Shown: positions 1-10,935 of the stretch, piece by piece | Numbering within the stretch: the first letter of the stretch is position 1 | How the letters are laid out: each line of letters opens with the position of its first letter | Source: Eucommia ulmoides | Taxonomy: Eukaryota; Streptophyta; Magnoliopsida; Garryales; Eucommiaceae | Assembly (NCBI GenBank): GCA_016647705.1 | Contig: CM028338.1 | Location: 34,415,176 to 34,479,175 of the forward strand | Reading direction: 5' to 3' | Length of the DNA stretch: 64,000 nt | Program-made: the position numbers and the translations under genes | The notes under the pieces: generated by a model | Told to the model about the DNA's origin: nothing | Seen by the model: only the letters and a program-made list of their open reading frames with translations | Databases searched by the model: none

Positions 1-350
1 CGTCTTACACTCGAAAGAGGTGGCGGAGGAGTTTACGAACAGAGATTGTCGGATACCTAAACTCTGTTATTGTTAACTAAACGAAATCAAACGTGTATTA
101 AGTGAACGAAATCAATCCCTAATTAATAAACTTAGTTAAGATTAACCCACTAATTGTACTTTAGCTTAGTTTAATTTTAATTTACGTCTTTCGTCGTCAG
201 GATAACATGAGACTATGTCAATTGCGGTATTCAATTATTCACACTTTTCTCTGTGGAAATGATATTCGATCTTTAAGATCCACTATATTAAAACTTAGAA
301 CCTCGTATACTTGTGAGAGTAAGTAGCGGCGTGTTTTTCCCGCGCTACCA
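1..350 (+). mobile_element. Athila-type LTR, 3' portion, acting as 5' LTR of a short element
   Basis: The segment ends in ..CGCTACCA and is followed at once by a primer binding site, as expected at the 3' end of a Ty3-gypsy 5' LTR. Positions 4-60 match the reverse complement of the minus-strand Athila LTRs elsewhere in the window (for example the stretch near 28790-28815), so this is the same LTR class in the opposite orientation. Its last 140 bp recur at 2345-2482. The LTR start lies left of the window. Confidence 0.75.
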
Positions 351-356
351 AGTTTT

Positions 357-376
357 TGGCACCGTTACTGGGGATT
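357..376 (+). promoter_or_regulatory. primer binding site, copy 1 (tRNA-Asp type, degenerate)
   Basis: TGGCACCGTTACTGGGGATT begins six bases after the LTR end. It resembles the tRNA-Asp-complementary site (TGGCGCCGTTGCCGGGGA) used by Athila elements, with several mismatches. Confidence 0.75.
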
Positions 377-489
377 AGTGTGAATTTTATTGAATATTGC
401 AAAAGAAACGCGGTAACAGCTCAGGACTTAAGTTTTAAATAGGAAAAGCAAATGTATCGTATTCTAGTCCCGTCAACACACCAAGTTTT

Positions 490-509
490 TGGCGCCGTTG
501 CGGGGGGAT
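490..509 (+). promoter_or_regulatory. primer binding site, copy 2
   Basis: TGGCGCCGTTGCGGGGGATT lies 133 bp after copy 1. About 50 bp of leader (agtttttggc.. to ..gtgaatttta) is repeated with it. This copy is closer to the tRNA-Asp consensus than the one next to the LTR. Confidence 0.75.
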
Positions 510-612
510 TAGTGTGAATTTTAAGTTGATATTGCGACTAAGTGGTCGAGTGTTAATCCTGACATTTATTTTTGTTTTGTTTATAATTTAATTTTTTTGT
601 TTCATTGTGTTG

Positions 613-806
613 ATGAGATCAAGCAGAGTGAGAAACAATGAAGAAGATTGGAATTCTTAATTCTCAATCCCGAGATTGAGCTTATTGCAAATAGTAAGGA
701 CTGAGAGGAGAAGCTGACTTCAAACCATGATCTTGATCCGACTGAGCATTTGAGCCCAAATTCCTTGTCTATGGGAAATTTTGGTGAAAACTACTTAGCA
801 ACATGA
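613..806 (+). pseudogene. Athila-type gag, N-terminal remnant
   Basis: An ATG at 613 opens MRSSRVRNNEEDWNS, followed by a stop. After a frame change the text continues with NPEIELIANSKD and SMGNFGENYLAT. A start 100-150 bp after the primer binding site and an early NPEIE-like motif are usual for Athila gag. The capsid region is absent because the next recognisable sequence belongs to the env spacer. I infer gag from position and these short motifs only. Confidence 0.5.
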
Positions 807-1079
807 AAGTCTAGCTGGGGACGGTAACTCAAACGCTATTTTTTTTTAAATGAAACTCAGGGTATCAAATTACCCAATTTTTGTTACTATTTATTTGATT
901 ATTTATTCTTTTTGGAAGCCGGCATGGCTTTGGAATGTGTTCGAAAGTGAATTGAGGAGTATGGACGCTTGGGGAAGTATTTTAAGTTTAAACACGTTGA
1001 ACAAGCGAAGTGAAAACGTACGGGGTGGAGCTGTATTTTGAAAATTTGAGAAAAACATAAAAGTAGGAGCTGCAGGTCT

Positions 1080-1382
1080 ACCGCCTAAGCGGTGAACCAC
1101 CGCTTAGGGGGTAAAAATACAGGTTGTATGTTTTTCAGCAAAAACAGCCCACCGCGCAAGCGATGAACCACCCCTTAGGCGGTAAAAATACAGGATGCAA
1201 CAAATTTTGAAAATACGCTCCACTGCCTAGGCGGAGAAACCACCGCCTAAGCGGATTAGCAGCAGAATAAAATATTTTCACACTGGTGTAATTTCTCTTA
1301 CGCAGAAAAATCATCGCCTAGGCGGAATTTCGTCAAAAGGTTTGATTTTATAGAAAAGAGATCCACCGCCTAAGCGGTGGAC
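1080..1382 (+). repeat. cluster of about eight palindromes, family ACCGCCTAAGCGGT
   Basis: Near-palindromic 14-mers occur at about 1080-1093, 1099-1112, 1151-1164, 1170-1183, 1221-1234, 1251-1264, 1312-1325 and 1365-1378. The core is CCTAGG or CCTAAG, with arms ACCG and CGGT. They lie between the gag remnant and the env-like gene, just upstream of a TATA box. Related palindromes with other sequences occupy the U3 region of Athila LTRs in this window. Confidence 0.8.
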
Positions 1383-1457
1383 CTTTTACAGTTAAAACAG
1401 CCCGTTCGTTCAAAATTGAAATCGCAAGGTTCCCTCCCCAAAATCCTCCACCTTCTC

Positions 1458-1464
1458 TATAAAA
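1458..1464 (+). promoter_or_regulatory. candidate internal TATA box before env-like gene
   Basis: TATAAAA lies about 80 bp downstream of the last palindrome and 557 bp upstream of the env-like ATG, in a CT-rich context. Transcription would begin near 1488-1495 (atactcaaaa). A promoter here is inferred from sequence only. Confidence 0.4.
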
Positions 1465-1644
1465 CCTCACTTCCAAACCATTCCAATACTCAAAAATCAT
1501 CCTTCCATTACCAAAAGTAGTCATTTCCATCATGATTCAACCCCCAATAATTGGATCTCCACCCCTATTTCCGAAAATTTAGGGTTTTGCGTGAAAGGTG
1601 CGATTTTTTCATTCTCTTTCAATTGGACCATTAATTATCAACAA

Positions 1645-2010
1645 GTAAGTTTCTTTTACTTTACATTTTGTCTAGTTGTTGAAATTATTGGTTGGTTTGA
1701 ATGATTATATCAAAGAAATCATTGGATTTTGAAATTTTGCCCCAAAACCCCCTTAACCCTATTTTCGCGATTCCGAAGTTCCATGGGTTTTTGGTTTGAT
1801 TCTTGGGGATGAGCATGTTTAATTGGATTGGTTGAGTATGTGAACGAAGATAGGATGACACATTTGTGAAATTTGTTTGAAAAATTAAAATGGGTGTTCG
1901 TTTTGGGATGTATGTGTTCTTGACAAAGTGATTAGGGAGGTTTATGTTTTTTAATTGTTCATATATGATGAGGTTGTATTGGGTTTTTGTGATTGTGATT
2001 GTGATTGTTA
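1645..2010 (+). other. candidate intron just before env-like start codon
   Basis: A donor-like CAA|GTAAGT lies at 1645 and a T-rich acceptor-like gtgattgttag ends at about 2010, four bases before the env-like ATG. The minus-strand env-like copy has CAT|GTAAGT at 42808, at nearly the same distance from its ATG (358 versus 370 bases). Its acceptor is not clear. Confidence 0.35.
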
Positions 2011-2014
2011 GGAA

Positions 2015-2344
2015 ATGCCGAAAAGAGTAGCAAAGTAGAGGGCGAGAGGAGAAGAGTCAAGTTCACTACCCGGGGTGCAGACCGACATTGACTACGATGC
2101 CACCCGTTTTGTGTCAAAACAAGCGGAGGAGCACTTCAAAGAACACGAAAAACATCGTGCCTTCATACGTCATTGGGGTTTCAGTCTAATTGAGGATCTC
2201 CCGGTAGAATTTCAAAATGAAATCTAAAGCCGCCACTGGGAGCAATTCTGTAAATCGCCACTACCGGGCGAGGTTGCTTTGGTCAAAGAATTTTATGCTA
2301 ATGCTACAGAGGCCATAGACGACCAAGCAAGGGTTCGAAATAAG
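2015..2344 (+). pseudogene. env-like / plant transposon-protein domain fragment
   Basis: The frame opens MPKRVAK and runs with two in-frame stops (2036 and 2225) through SKQAEEHFKEHEKHRAF, RHWEQFCKSP and LVKEFYANATE. The FYAN block after RHW..F is typical of the putative plant transposon protein domain, which in Athila elements lies between pol and the 3' LTR. The function of the family is not established, and env-like refers to position. The frame runs into the following LTR fragment, so the C-terminal half is deleted. A sister copy lies on the minus strand at 41700-42450. Confidence 0.65.
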
Positions 2345-2482
2345 CCTACGTCAATTTCGGTATTCAATTATTCACACTTTTCTCTGTGGGAACGATATCC
2401 GATCTTCAAGATCTACTATATTAAAACTTAGACCTCGTATACTTATGAGAGTAAGCAGCGACGTGTTTTTCCTGCGCTACCA
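2345..2482 (+). mobile_element. Athila-type LTR 3' fragment (3' LTR of the short element)
   Basis: This stretch matches 209-350 closely (attcaattattcacacttt, then the shared ..gcgctacca end). Only the last 140 bp of the LTR is present, so most of the 3' LTR was deleted when the env-like gene was truncated. Confidence 0.7.
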
Positions 2483-3489
2483 CCAAACGTCATTGATTGC
2501 ATACTCTCTAACTCCTTCCCGGGTTATTAGATCGTCACGTTATATTTAAACCTTAGTCCGAATCCAAGGTTACCTCTCCAGAGTGTCAAACCCCGTATTC
2601 TCAGCATATCATTACAAGCATAATAAATAAGGAGAAACGGGAAATACAACCAAATAATAAAGAACAACCATTAACGAAACACCGATTTTAAAACCACATA
2701 TTCATAAATATTATTAATCCCTAGACAATATCCATTTAGCTAATAGCCATAAACGTATATATAATGATAAACGAGCTAAACATGCTCAAACCATAAACCA
2801 AAGTTAAGAAATAAAGAAAGAAACGAAGAGAACTAGCCATTATCCAAAGAGTTGATGCTAAAACCGTTTCGAGATCGTTTCTCATTCTTCGTAATGTGTT
2901 CTTCTCCTTCGGATTTGATTGAGCATTCCCCAAAAACCTCTCCATTCTATTCTAACCCTAGGAGCTCTCTTATGCCCGAAATAGAGGAGAGAAGGAAGAT
3001 ATAGGGAGGAAAAATATCTAAAATGTGGACAGAGTGACCGCCGTGGCGGTGGGCATGTCGGCAGTATCTTAGCCGTAGCGGTAAATGCAGCGGTGAGAAC
3101 AGATACGTTCTATTTCTTCACAGCCGTAGAGGTGTAGCTCACCATTGCGGCAGCGAATTTTCAGAGACTTTATATCACACCCCACCCCGGGCACCGTCAC
3201 CCGAGGCTGGGCGTGACGCCGGCATGACACTTCCTAACCAACCAACCAAACACAACCATATATATATACATACAAACCTAGACATACGTGTACCGCAATC
3301 AATATTTTTTTCAATACAATACCTCATACTCATTTCCAAAATATGGGACACACCCATCCCAAATATATATACAACAAAAATCACCAAAAATACTGAACCA
3401 TCCACGGTTCGCCTCTGACCAGCCCAACTCCAAAATGACACTACCTCCCGAATTCTACCTAGTGCCAATAATAGACCCACTTCTATTTG

Positions 3490-4459
3490 CGACACTTGAA
3501 ACTAAAAAAAATTATCGGTGTACTATCTTCATAATAAAAATATTTTGTATGGATCAAGTATAAGTATTAAACACCATATTTTAAAATATAATATTATATA
3601 ATCATATACCGTACAGAAATTCAATTTTCCTATTACCACTTAAATAAACTCATATATTTAAAACATTCAATCTAAATATTTTAAGTCAACCAATGCAACG
3701 AAATAATATATTGACGCCAATCCATTTTAAAATAATATATCTAAACCAAATCAATCCAGGCTGTTCATCGTATAATAAAATACCCCATCCCACTTTCTTA
3801 TTAGCCATAGGAATGTTTTTACCTCACGATCGGGAGTTGCAATGGTACCGTACCACTCACAAAATTTGCACTCCTAACGGGTCAAACTACCCTGTAGGAC
3901 TTGCCTAGCAGGTATTCTACATCTCACAAGTCATATCCTCCTAACGAGAAGAAATTCCATATCTCGTTGGTCATATCCGCCTAACGAGAAGAAAATTCAC
4001 ATCTCGTAGGTTATACTTGCCTAACGAGAATAAAATCCACATCTCATAGGTCATATCCGCCTAACAAGAAGAAAATACACATCTCGTAGGTCATACTCGC
4101 CTAACGAGAAAAAATTCACACCTCGTAGGTCATACTCGCTTAACAAGAAGAAAATCCATATTTCGTAGGTCATATCTGCCTAATGAGAAGAAAATCAACA
4201 TCTCGTAGGTCATACTTGCCTAACGAGAAGAAAATCCACATCTCGTAGGTCATATCCACCTAAGGAGAAGAAAACTATGCCATAGTTAGATAAAAATCAC
4301 CTTTAAAACCCACTTGATCCAAAAATCATTTTCCACCTTTAAAACCAAAACCAACTTGATCCATATAAGTTGTGAAATCATCCATTTTAAGCAAACATAT
4401 TTTTCACAATTTATACGAAAATAAGATTTGCAAATTTATATAGAAGATAGTACCCGCAC
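3490..4459 (-). other. structured intron-like LTR module, solo copy
   Basis: In minus sense an arm GTACTATCTTC (4453-4443) follows a weak donor GTGCGG at 4459. Its exact complement GAAGATAGTAC lies at 3530-3520. Between them sit a hairpin repeat array (3921-4272) and the conserved box. The acceptor CGCAG seen in the other LTRs is altered to CGCAAATAG here. Confidence 0.45.
3921..4272 (-). repeat. 40-bp tandem repeat array, about nine units
   Basis: Units begin near 3921, 3961, 4001, 4041, 4081, 4120, 4160, 4200 and 4240. The typical unit contains TCTCGTAGG, nine bases, then CCTAACGAGA. These can pair as a 9-bp stem with one bulged base, so each intact unit can form a hairpin; several units are degraded. 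Confidence 0.85.
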
Positions 4460-6127
4460 CTCGTTCTCCGTACTGCAACAATATCACCGTCCAAAACCTA
4501 CTGGGACGCTAGCGCCTCTAAACCTAACAACGATAGGCCTAAATTAATATTTTAGTTAAAAATAACCTAACGTGCAATGCAGGCTCTAAATTCCATATTT
4601 CCCATTCCCCAAATTTTTATTATGAAAAATTATTATTTTGTCCATTTCGCTACGTTAATATTTACTGCACCCATTTATTAGGTTTAATGTTTATAAAAAT
4701 ATTATTACGATTCCAAAAATTATTATTACGATTGTGAAGATTTCAATACATAGCAATTTAATTTAATCGACAATAATACCCGATTAGATTTTTACATGTT
4801 CCAAATCGCTCGCAGACCAAGAAATTGGATTTTAGATTTTATTTTATTTTTTTCCTCTTCCCTTTTTTTTCTTTTCATTTTTCTGTTTTGCTGGAACCTC
4901 ACCGCCACGGCGAACACCTTTCGTCTCTGATCTGTTTCCTAGTTTAGCAATTGGCCGTCCCTCTCTCTCTCCTCACCAGCTCCAGCAACTCACTCGCCGC
5001 CCCTTCCTCACGATCAGAGCACATACTCACACATACATACATGCCGATGCTCCCACACACATCAACCCACGCACATGCACACAACAAACATCAGAGAAAC
5101 ACACACATGCAATCACCGCATGGACACCCATGGCGACAACGAGCAGCACACAGACATAAACGATGAAATAGAACAGAACACATACATGATTGACCATCGA
5201 TATGCACACGACAATCACCTCCACCTTCCACTAGTGAACAAAACTCACCTACACACACTCACACCGACGATGAAACGGAACAGAGCACGCGCACACACAC
5301 GGCGATCGCATACACACCCACACACATGATCACCGGATGATCAACGACGATGACACACCCACACACACGATCACTGGATGATCAACGACGAACACATACA
5401 CACCCACGCCGGAAAAACCACGACGAACAGAACCCCCACCGCCGGCGACCCACTTCTCTTTCTCTCTGTTTTTTTTTTTTTTTTATTATTTCTTCTTTTG
5501 AGGCTCCTGATCCCTATTTTCATGGATGAATACACTTATATATGCATGAAAATAGTGGTTCTTCTTGACCCCAAACACTGCCGCATCGATTTCCTTCTTT
5601 CTTTGTTTTTGGTTTTTTTTTTTTTATCCTAACCGCATATATATATACATATATAAATTAATTTTTTCCAAATTACATTAACGTCCCCTCAAATCCCTTT
5701 AAGTTATCATTTAAACCCATTCCAAAATTTAATATTTCTTAAAATTTTAAATTCACCGCTTAAAATTTTAAATTGAGTAATAAATGACATATTCTACCCC
5801 CGTTATTTTCTAAATGTTCTAAAATGCAACCAAAATTATGCATATGCAAAAATTAGGGACTTACACTTTAGGGCCTTCTCTGCATCTTTATCATCGCGGC
5901 GGTGGACTGCAGGTTCTAAATTTTGCCCTTTGCTTGCTTTCCCACCGTTCTTCCACTGTTCTTGATCCAATTTGATCATTTATGATCATTTTTCATCCCT
6001 TTTCACCCCCACACACTTGATTTATACAAAAAGAATAAAAATTTATTAAAATGTATTAAAACGTAATAAACATTCTCGAAAACTAACAAGTTCGGCTTGG
6101 AAATAGATAGGTAAATTACACCTATCA

Positions 6128-7550
6128 AATACTCTCAAACTTGGAATTTTGCTAGTCCTCGAGCAAAATACCCACACAATACAAGAAAATATAACAACTA
6201 ATTACGAATTTAAAAACTAAAAATGAAAAACACTAAAAACAATAATGTGCAAGTTTTGAATATCATCTACCGGCCAAAAAACAATTCCCTCATCGGCCCC
6301 CAATCCTATCAAGTTCAGGAATAAAACACACCATGTTGTGTTCTAGAATTTCAACATTCAATGATAGTAAGCGTCATTCTAGATCCTTTAAAGTGTGTGT
6401 GTTAAAACTCAAATATACAACTATCCGTCAATTGGATTGGATTATCCACCAAATATGCTCGTGACTAAAACCCAAGAAGGTATAGGAAATCCATAAGCTT
6501 GACCTGGGTTTTATTATCCACTAATGTTGGCTTGGAAGTTCATAAAGATCAGAAGGACTTAGTTCGGTTTTGGAAAATTTGGCCAAAGGTATATCGGGAT
6601 TAGAAAATAGGTTAACATCGTTAACTTAACGATACCTGAGGCACATGCTTGGCATTCTCACACTCGAAAGCCCACAGATAAAATTGAAACAACCTTGAAC
6701 AATCATTTAAGAATATCGTACTCACTTGTCAAAAAGAAACGGAAATTTTACTATATATACATATATTTTAACTTACCACACCCCCAAACTTATTCGATTA
6801 TTAGAATTTCACGGGTGTGGTTTCAACAAAAGAAAAACGACAAGTGAGTACTCAAATACCAAATCAATTAAAAGTTTGCCCTAAACTAAACCGCTCACTT
6901 CAAGTAGAATTTACAACTACTAACTTAATTCACTCAAATTGTGCTTTCGGTTTAACAATAAAGGTTTGAAAAAAGTTCAATTGGCTATGGTATTAGTTAA
7001 GTGTTCAGAATTGAAACGGTTTTTAGTCTTCGACAGGGTAACGAGAGATAAACATTTTACAAGGTAAGCTTCAAAGGCTCAAGCGATAAAAACGAATACC
7101 TAAATCATATCTCCCGAACTACCTTACCTAGGATTTCGCCTCGAATTTTCCCCAAATCAAGTTCGAGAATCCCTATTGTCATGAATTTGGGTGACAGCTA
7201 ATCGTTTTCAAATCAATTAAATATCTATACATTGAGTTTATGTGCCCGTACATTTAGGATCTACAATAACTTTTACTAAAACGATACGTCAAGCACACAG
7301 AATACACATGAATGAGCTTTATGCCTGACCTCAATAAACAATCAGGGGTCAGACTCATCATCAAGTAATGGCCCAGATGAAGTCAAAACTCAGCACACAA
7401 TAACAACTATCCTAAAAACATTATACACTAAACAAACATGCAATACGGTAAAACAATAAAACATAACTAACAAACTACATACTACACATCACAACCAAAC
7501 GTACACAAAATAAATGGAAAAAAATGTTACAAAATACTGAAAGTCTTAAA
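6128..7550 (-). mobile_element. Athila 3' untranslated region with polypurine tract
   Basis: In minus sense the region ends in a purine-rich stretch (about 6150-6128, aagtttgagagtatt) directly before the LTR start TGATAGG, which marks 6127 as the beginning of a 3' LTR. About 1.4 kb matches the regions 37028-38480 and 40010-41240. There is no long reading frame. The match fades near 7500-7560, so the rest of the element is lost. Confidence 0.7.
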
Positions 7551-7898
7551 AGTTACAAGAATATGAGTTAACACCATAAATGGAGTACTAATTCACTAAA
7601 ATAGTGGGAGACTCTTTAGCTCTATAATTTGTGAAACTACAAAATAATAATTCAATAAATAATATATATTATATTATATTAAAATGTACCAACATATATA
7701 TTGTGATGTTGTTAACAAAAATAAAGAAAAGTGACAAGGCACTTTTTTTCGAATTTTTAAAGAAAATTGAGACAAATTTTGGAAGATTTTTTTTTTTTAA
7801 ATTTCTTGGTGCGAGCTTTCTATTGATTATTTTTTAATTAACACATTTGATCCGGAGGTTTTTTTATTTTTTTTTTTTTTTTTTTTTACTTTAACTTA
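7551..7898. other. AT-rich gap, no gene seen
   Basis: The stretch is very AT-rich with a long T tract (7857-7887). A 68-codon open frame at 7631-7837 has the low-complexity content expected by chance in such sequence. Confidence 0.6.
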
Positions 7899-8357
7899 GG
7901 TCCCGTTTGATAGCATAATTCTTATCAAATTAAGTGTATTTGATAACAAGTAATCACTTAAAAAATAAGTATCACTTAAAAAATTATTCAAAATTTTAAG
8001 TAATATGTAATTCACTTTATTTTTTAGCACTTATTACTTAATATCATAAAATATTTAATTATCACAACTAACATTTTACACCAATACTGTAAAATCTCAC
8101 TATACAAAAAATTATAGATCGAGAAAATACTAAATTTAGAAAAAATAAAGAGAGAACGTTGTAGAGAAAGAATATTTTAGAAAAATAAAATTGTAAAAAT
8201 TATTTTAGGAATAAAAATGTGTCTATTTTTTTGTTGAAGTTAAATATATTAAAAAAATTGAATACTTAATATATTCAACACTTAATAAATTCAACACTTA
8301 TAATTTCAACACTTAAAATTCAACAAATAAAATTTAAGTGGTTGTCAAATATAACCT
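7899..8357. mobile_element. possible hAT-like MITE
   Basis: The left end ggtcccgtttgatag and the right end, read on the minus strand (aaggttatatttgacaac), are similar imperfect inverted repeats. The GGTCCCGTTTGATAG style resembles hAT-type MITEs. The element is about 460 bp, AT-rich and non-coding. I could not fix an 8-bp target duplication. Confidence 0.35.
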
Positions 8358-8740
8358 TAGTCTAAATTGACAATCCCATAAAAATTTAGGAAAATGTGAA
8401 AATGATGATGTTTATATATAAATGTTTGGACTTGAGAATGAAGACACATAAGGATGTGGAATAGCATTTGTTATACAATTTTTATTTTTTTTGGTTATTT
8501 TTGGACCCAATAATTTGTGGGCCAATCTTAATTTGGGATATGTGAATATGCCAATATGTTCTCCTTAGTAAGGAAATGAGTGTGCTATATTTAGTTGTAA
8601 AAACCATTTTGAGATTAATAAAAAATTGTCACTTAAAATACCAACTTAAAGTTGTTGATTGTACATTTTATTGTTTATCCCAGATATTTTAGTGAAAATA
8701 TGAAAAATCATTTATTAATATTTGGATTACCTTTTGAAGG
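8358..8740. other. AT-rich spacer, nothing recognised
   Basis: No long open frame, repeat boundary or known motif was seen. Confidence 0.5.
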
Positions 8741-10935
8741 TAAGTCTCTTAAGACACTCAAGTGTTATGAACATGAAGTAGGCTAACGCTTATAACATAC
8801 ATAAAACCACATGTGCGCTACCACTGTCTGATCGCTCGCCGCGTCGGGCTCAAGCCAAGGTTTGTGGCCTTGGAGTCATGGGAAATGCTTAGCCTTGCTA
8901 TAGTTTTAAAGAACATTCTTTAAAATTATTTATCTTTTGTCTGTGTTAATCATTAGTTATGCATGATTATAATGATGTATGTGCTAAAGTATTGTTCATG
9001 CATAATTAGATAATTTTAAGTTCAAAACGGTCAACCACAGGGTTAAAATAGTTAGATGCTTTCAACTAAATTTCAAAAATGTTAATTTTTTGTTAAAACG
9101 GTGGACTTGAATGAGGACCCAGTTTGGTTAAACAGCCGACCAAAATGAGGGGTTAGTCAATTGAATTATACAGTGCAGTATTTGGTTTAAAATTAACGTC
9201 AAATGGTCGACCGATGGTTTAGGACGGTCGACCGGATCAAGCAAAAGAGTGAAACTTCTAAAACTTGACTAAGTCAGTCGATTTACGTGCAAGTTAGTTG
9301 ACGTTTGGAAAAAGTAGGTCGAAATGGAATTGGTTTTAAACATATCGATCAACCGGATGGATAATTTAGTCAATCGAATTGCTTCAGGTGTTATTTTTCT
9401 CATGAACATTTTTAAATATATTTTTGCATTGTTTTTAACAAAAAAAATCTTTCTAAAATATTTTTCTAATATTCCAAAATGTTATATATTTTATTAAAAT
9501 TATTTTTGAAAGAATATCTTGCATTAATTTTTTGCTATTTAAGTCTCTATTAGTTCTAGATCTTCCCTTATGACTTTTGGACTAATTTAAAGGGTCCAGA
9601 TTAATTATTGACTAATAGAATGTATTTTGAGTTATTTCTTGATCATGTTCATTGAGAAAAGTCTAATATTCTTAAACTAAATTAAGGGGGTTAAAGTCTT
9701 CTGTGAATGGCCTAAGTTTTAGGGGAAAAAATTATTTTTTTGACTATTGGATTATTCCAAAAAAATAGAGCATTAAATATCACGAAAATTGATTTAAAAA
9801 TAAGAAGAAGAGAGTGAAAAATACATGGAAAGAATTATGGAAAATAATCTCTTTGTGATTTTACTTTTAGAGCATAATTTTGTAAGATTAATCAAAAGTT
9901 CTTGTGTTGCTTATTATTCGGGATGGAATTAACACTTGTATAGATCCATTTCTGCTTATTTCGGTGAAATACTTCTTTACTTTATTCATTAAGAGTTTGT
10001 TCAACAATTTAATTATTTATCTGTGGATCTTTTTTAATTATATTTGCAATTATATGTGATAAGATCTCTGCTTTAGAAATACTAAATATTTAATCAAAAA
10101 TATTTTAATTTGAGTATTCTCTAGAAATTAATTTTGATTATTGAAGAGTAATAAATTGTTATTTGAACTCATGTGCTTTGAACTTGATCTCTTTATTATT
10201 AATCAAGTTAAACAATTTAATTGATTTTATTTGGATTATTTGTCAAAAAGTGCTAAGGGCCGAATTGGCCTATTTCTTGCACGTACCACTTGTTAAAATG
10301 TTGTGAAAAATTAGTTGAAGAATGAATGCTTTCTCAACTAGAGGGAGAAAATAAAATGGAAGAATCCTATTTTTTCTATAACACAATAACATAATTTTAC
10401 TCAAAACCCTTTTCAGGGTTTTTGTTTCTCACATTGATTAATAAGATAAATTAGCACGAAGTTATATATTTGAATATATGTATATCGTGTTCGCTTCTAT
10501 CAAACTTAGTCAAATCTAAATTGTAATTGATTTTTTTAAGTATTGGTAGCAACTCTGAGTGATTTTTATATCTGTAAAATTTGTAGCTTGGACTTAAGTA
10601 TAATTAGTTCAAGTGAGAGTGCGCTTGAGTATAAGGGGAATTTACTCAAACTAGATGTAAGGGTTTGATTTTCACCTGAGAAAAGGATCATAATTTAACA
10701 AATCAAATTCCCTGTGAGATCTCAGAGAAGTAGGCATAGGCAAATGTGGCTTGTAGAACTGCAATAAAAATTTGCGTGTCAATATCTTTGTCCCTATTCT
10801 GTTTGGTTGTGATGTTGTGTGCATGCATTGATATGTTTCCGTTGATAATCTAATTAAGATAAAATTTGATAAAAAATTAAAAATGACACAATCTCTTAAA
10901 CTAAATTTTAAACTACCCAATTGGCATCCTTCTTG
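8741..10935 (+). mobile_element. old Ty1-copia-like LTR remnant (large LTR type)
   Basis: The 2.2-kb stretch shares its plan with the solo LTR at 48336-50478: GTCGACC-containing repeats (9190-9240) near the start, AT-rich middle, and a late stretch on the theme of leader-like gtaaaa/gggtttgatt. It has no long reading frame. Boundaries and target duplications were not found, so the assignment is tentative. Confidence 0.4.

Larger units (their letters stand above)
351..2344 (+). mobile_element. internal region of a deleted Athila-type element
   Basis: The roughly 2-kb interior lies between two related LTR ends (1-350 and 2345-2482). It holds a duplicated primer binding site, a short gag remnant, a spacer rich in palindromes and an env-like gene fragment. 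Protease, reverse transcriptase, RNase H and integrase are missing, so it could only have moved with proteins supplied by another element. Positions 807-1078 hold nothing I recognise. Confidence 0.65.
3173..5865 (-). mobile_element. chromovirus (Del/Tekay-type) solo LTR, minus strand
   Basis: In minus orientation it runs from TGTAAGTCCC (5865) to GGGGTGTGATA (3173). Exact 5-bp target duplications, cttta, flank it at 3168-3172 and 5866-5870. The 2.69-kb length, the termini and an internal box (3811-3839) match the LTRs at 15355-27575. No internal region is present, so it is a solo LTR left by recombination between two LTRs. Positions 4980-5430 are rich in CA dinucleotides and correspond to the GT-rich stretch of the other LTRs. 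An interrupted T-tract lies at 5470-5486. Confidence 0.88.
2483..6127 (-). mobile_element. Athila-type LTR, minus strand, split by a solo LTR
   Basis: Positions 2483-3172 match 28905-29460, and 5871-6127 match 29690-29884, in the same minus-strand LTR class. The start (in minus sense) is TGATAGG at 6127. About 450 bp at the other end is missing, because the sequence begins inside the LTR directly after the + strand LTR end at 2482. Palindromes of the CCGCCG type occur at 3037-3050 and in weaker form to 3160 and near 5895. The 3173-5865 stretch is a later insertion. Confidence 0.75.

Noticed and set aside
3921-4272. Regularly spaced repeats that recall a CRISPR array
   Set aside because: Units are contiguous 40-bp tandem copies without unique spacers, inside an LTR of a plant genome with no cas genes.
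5027-5329. Overlapping open frames rich in His-Thr or Val-Cys
   Set aside because: They result from CA/GT dinucleotide-rich LTR sequence read on both strands, as do those at 16036-16318 and 17108-17362.
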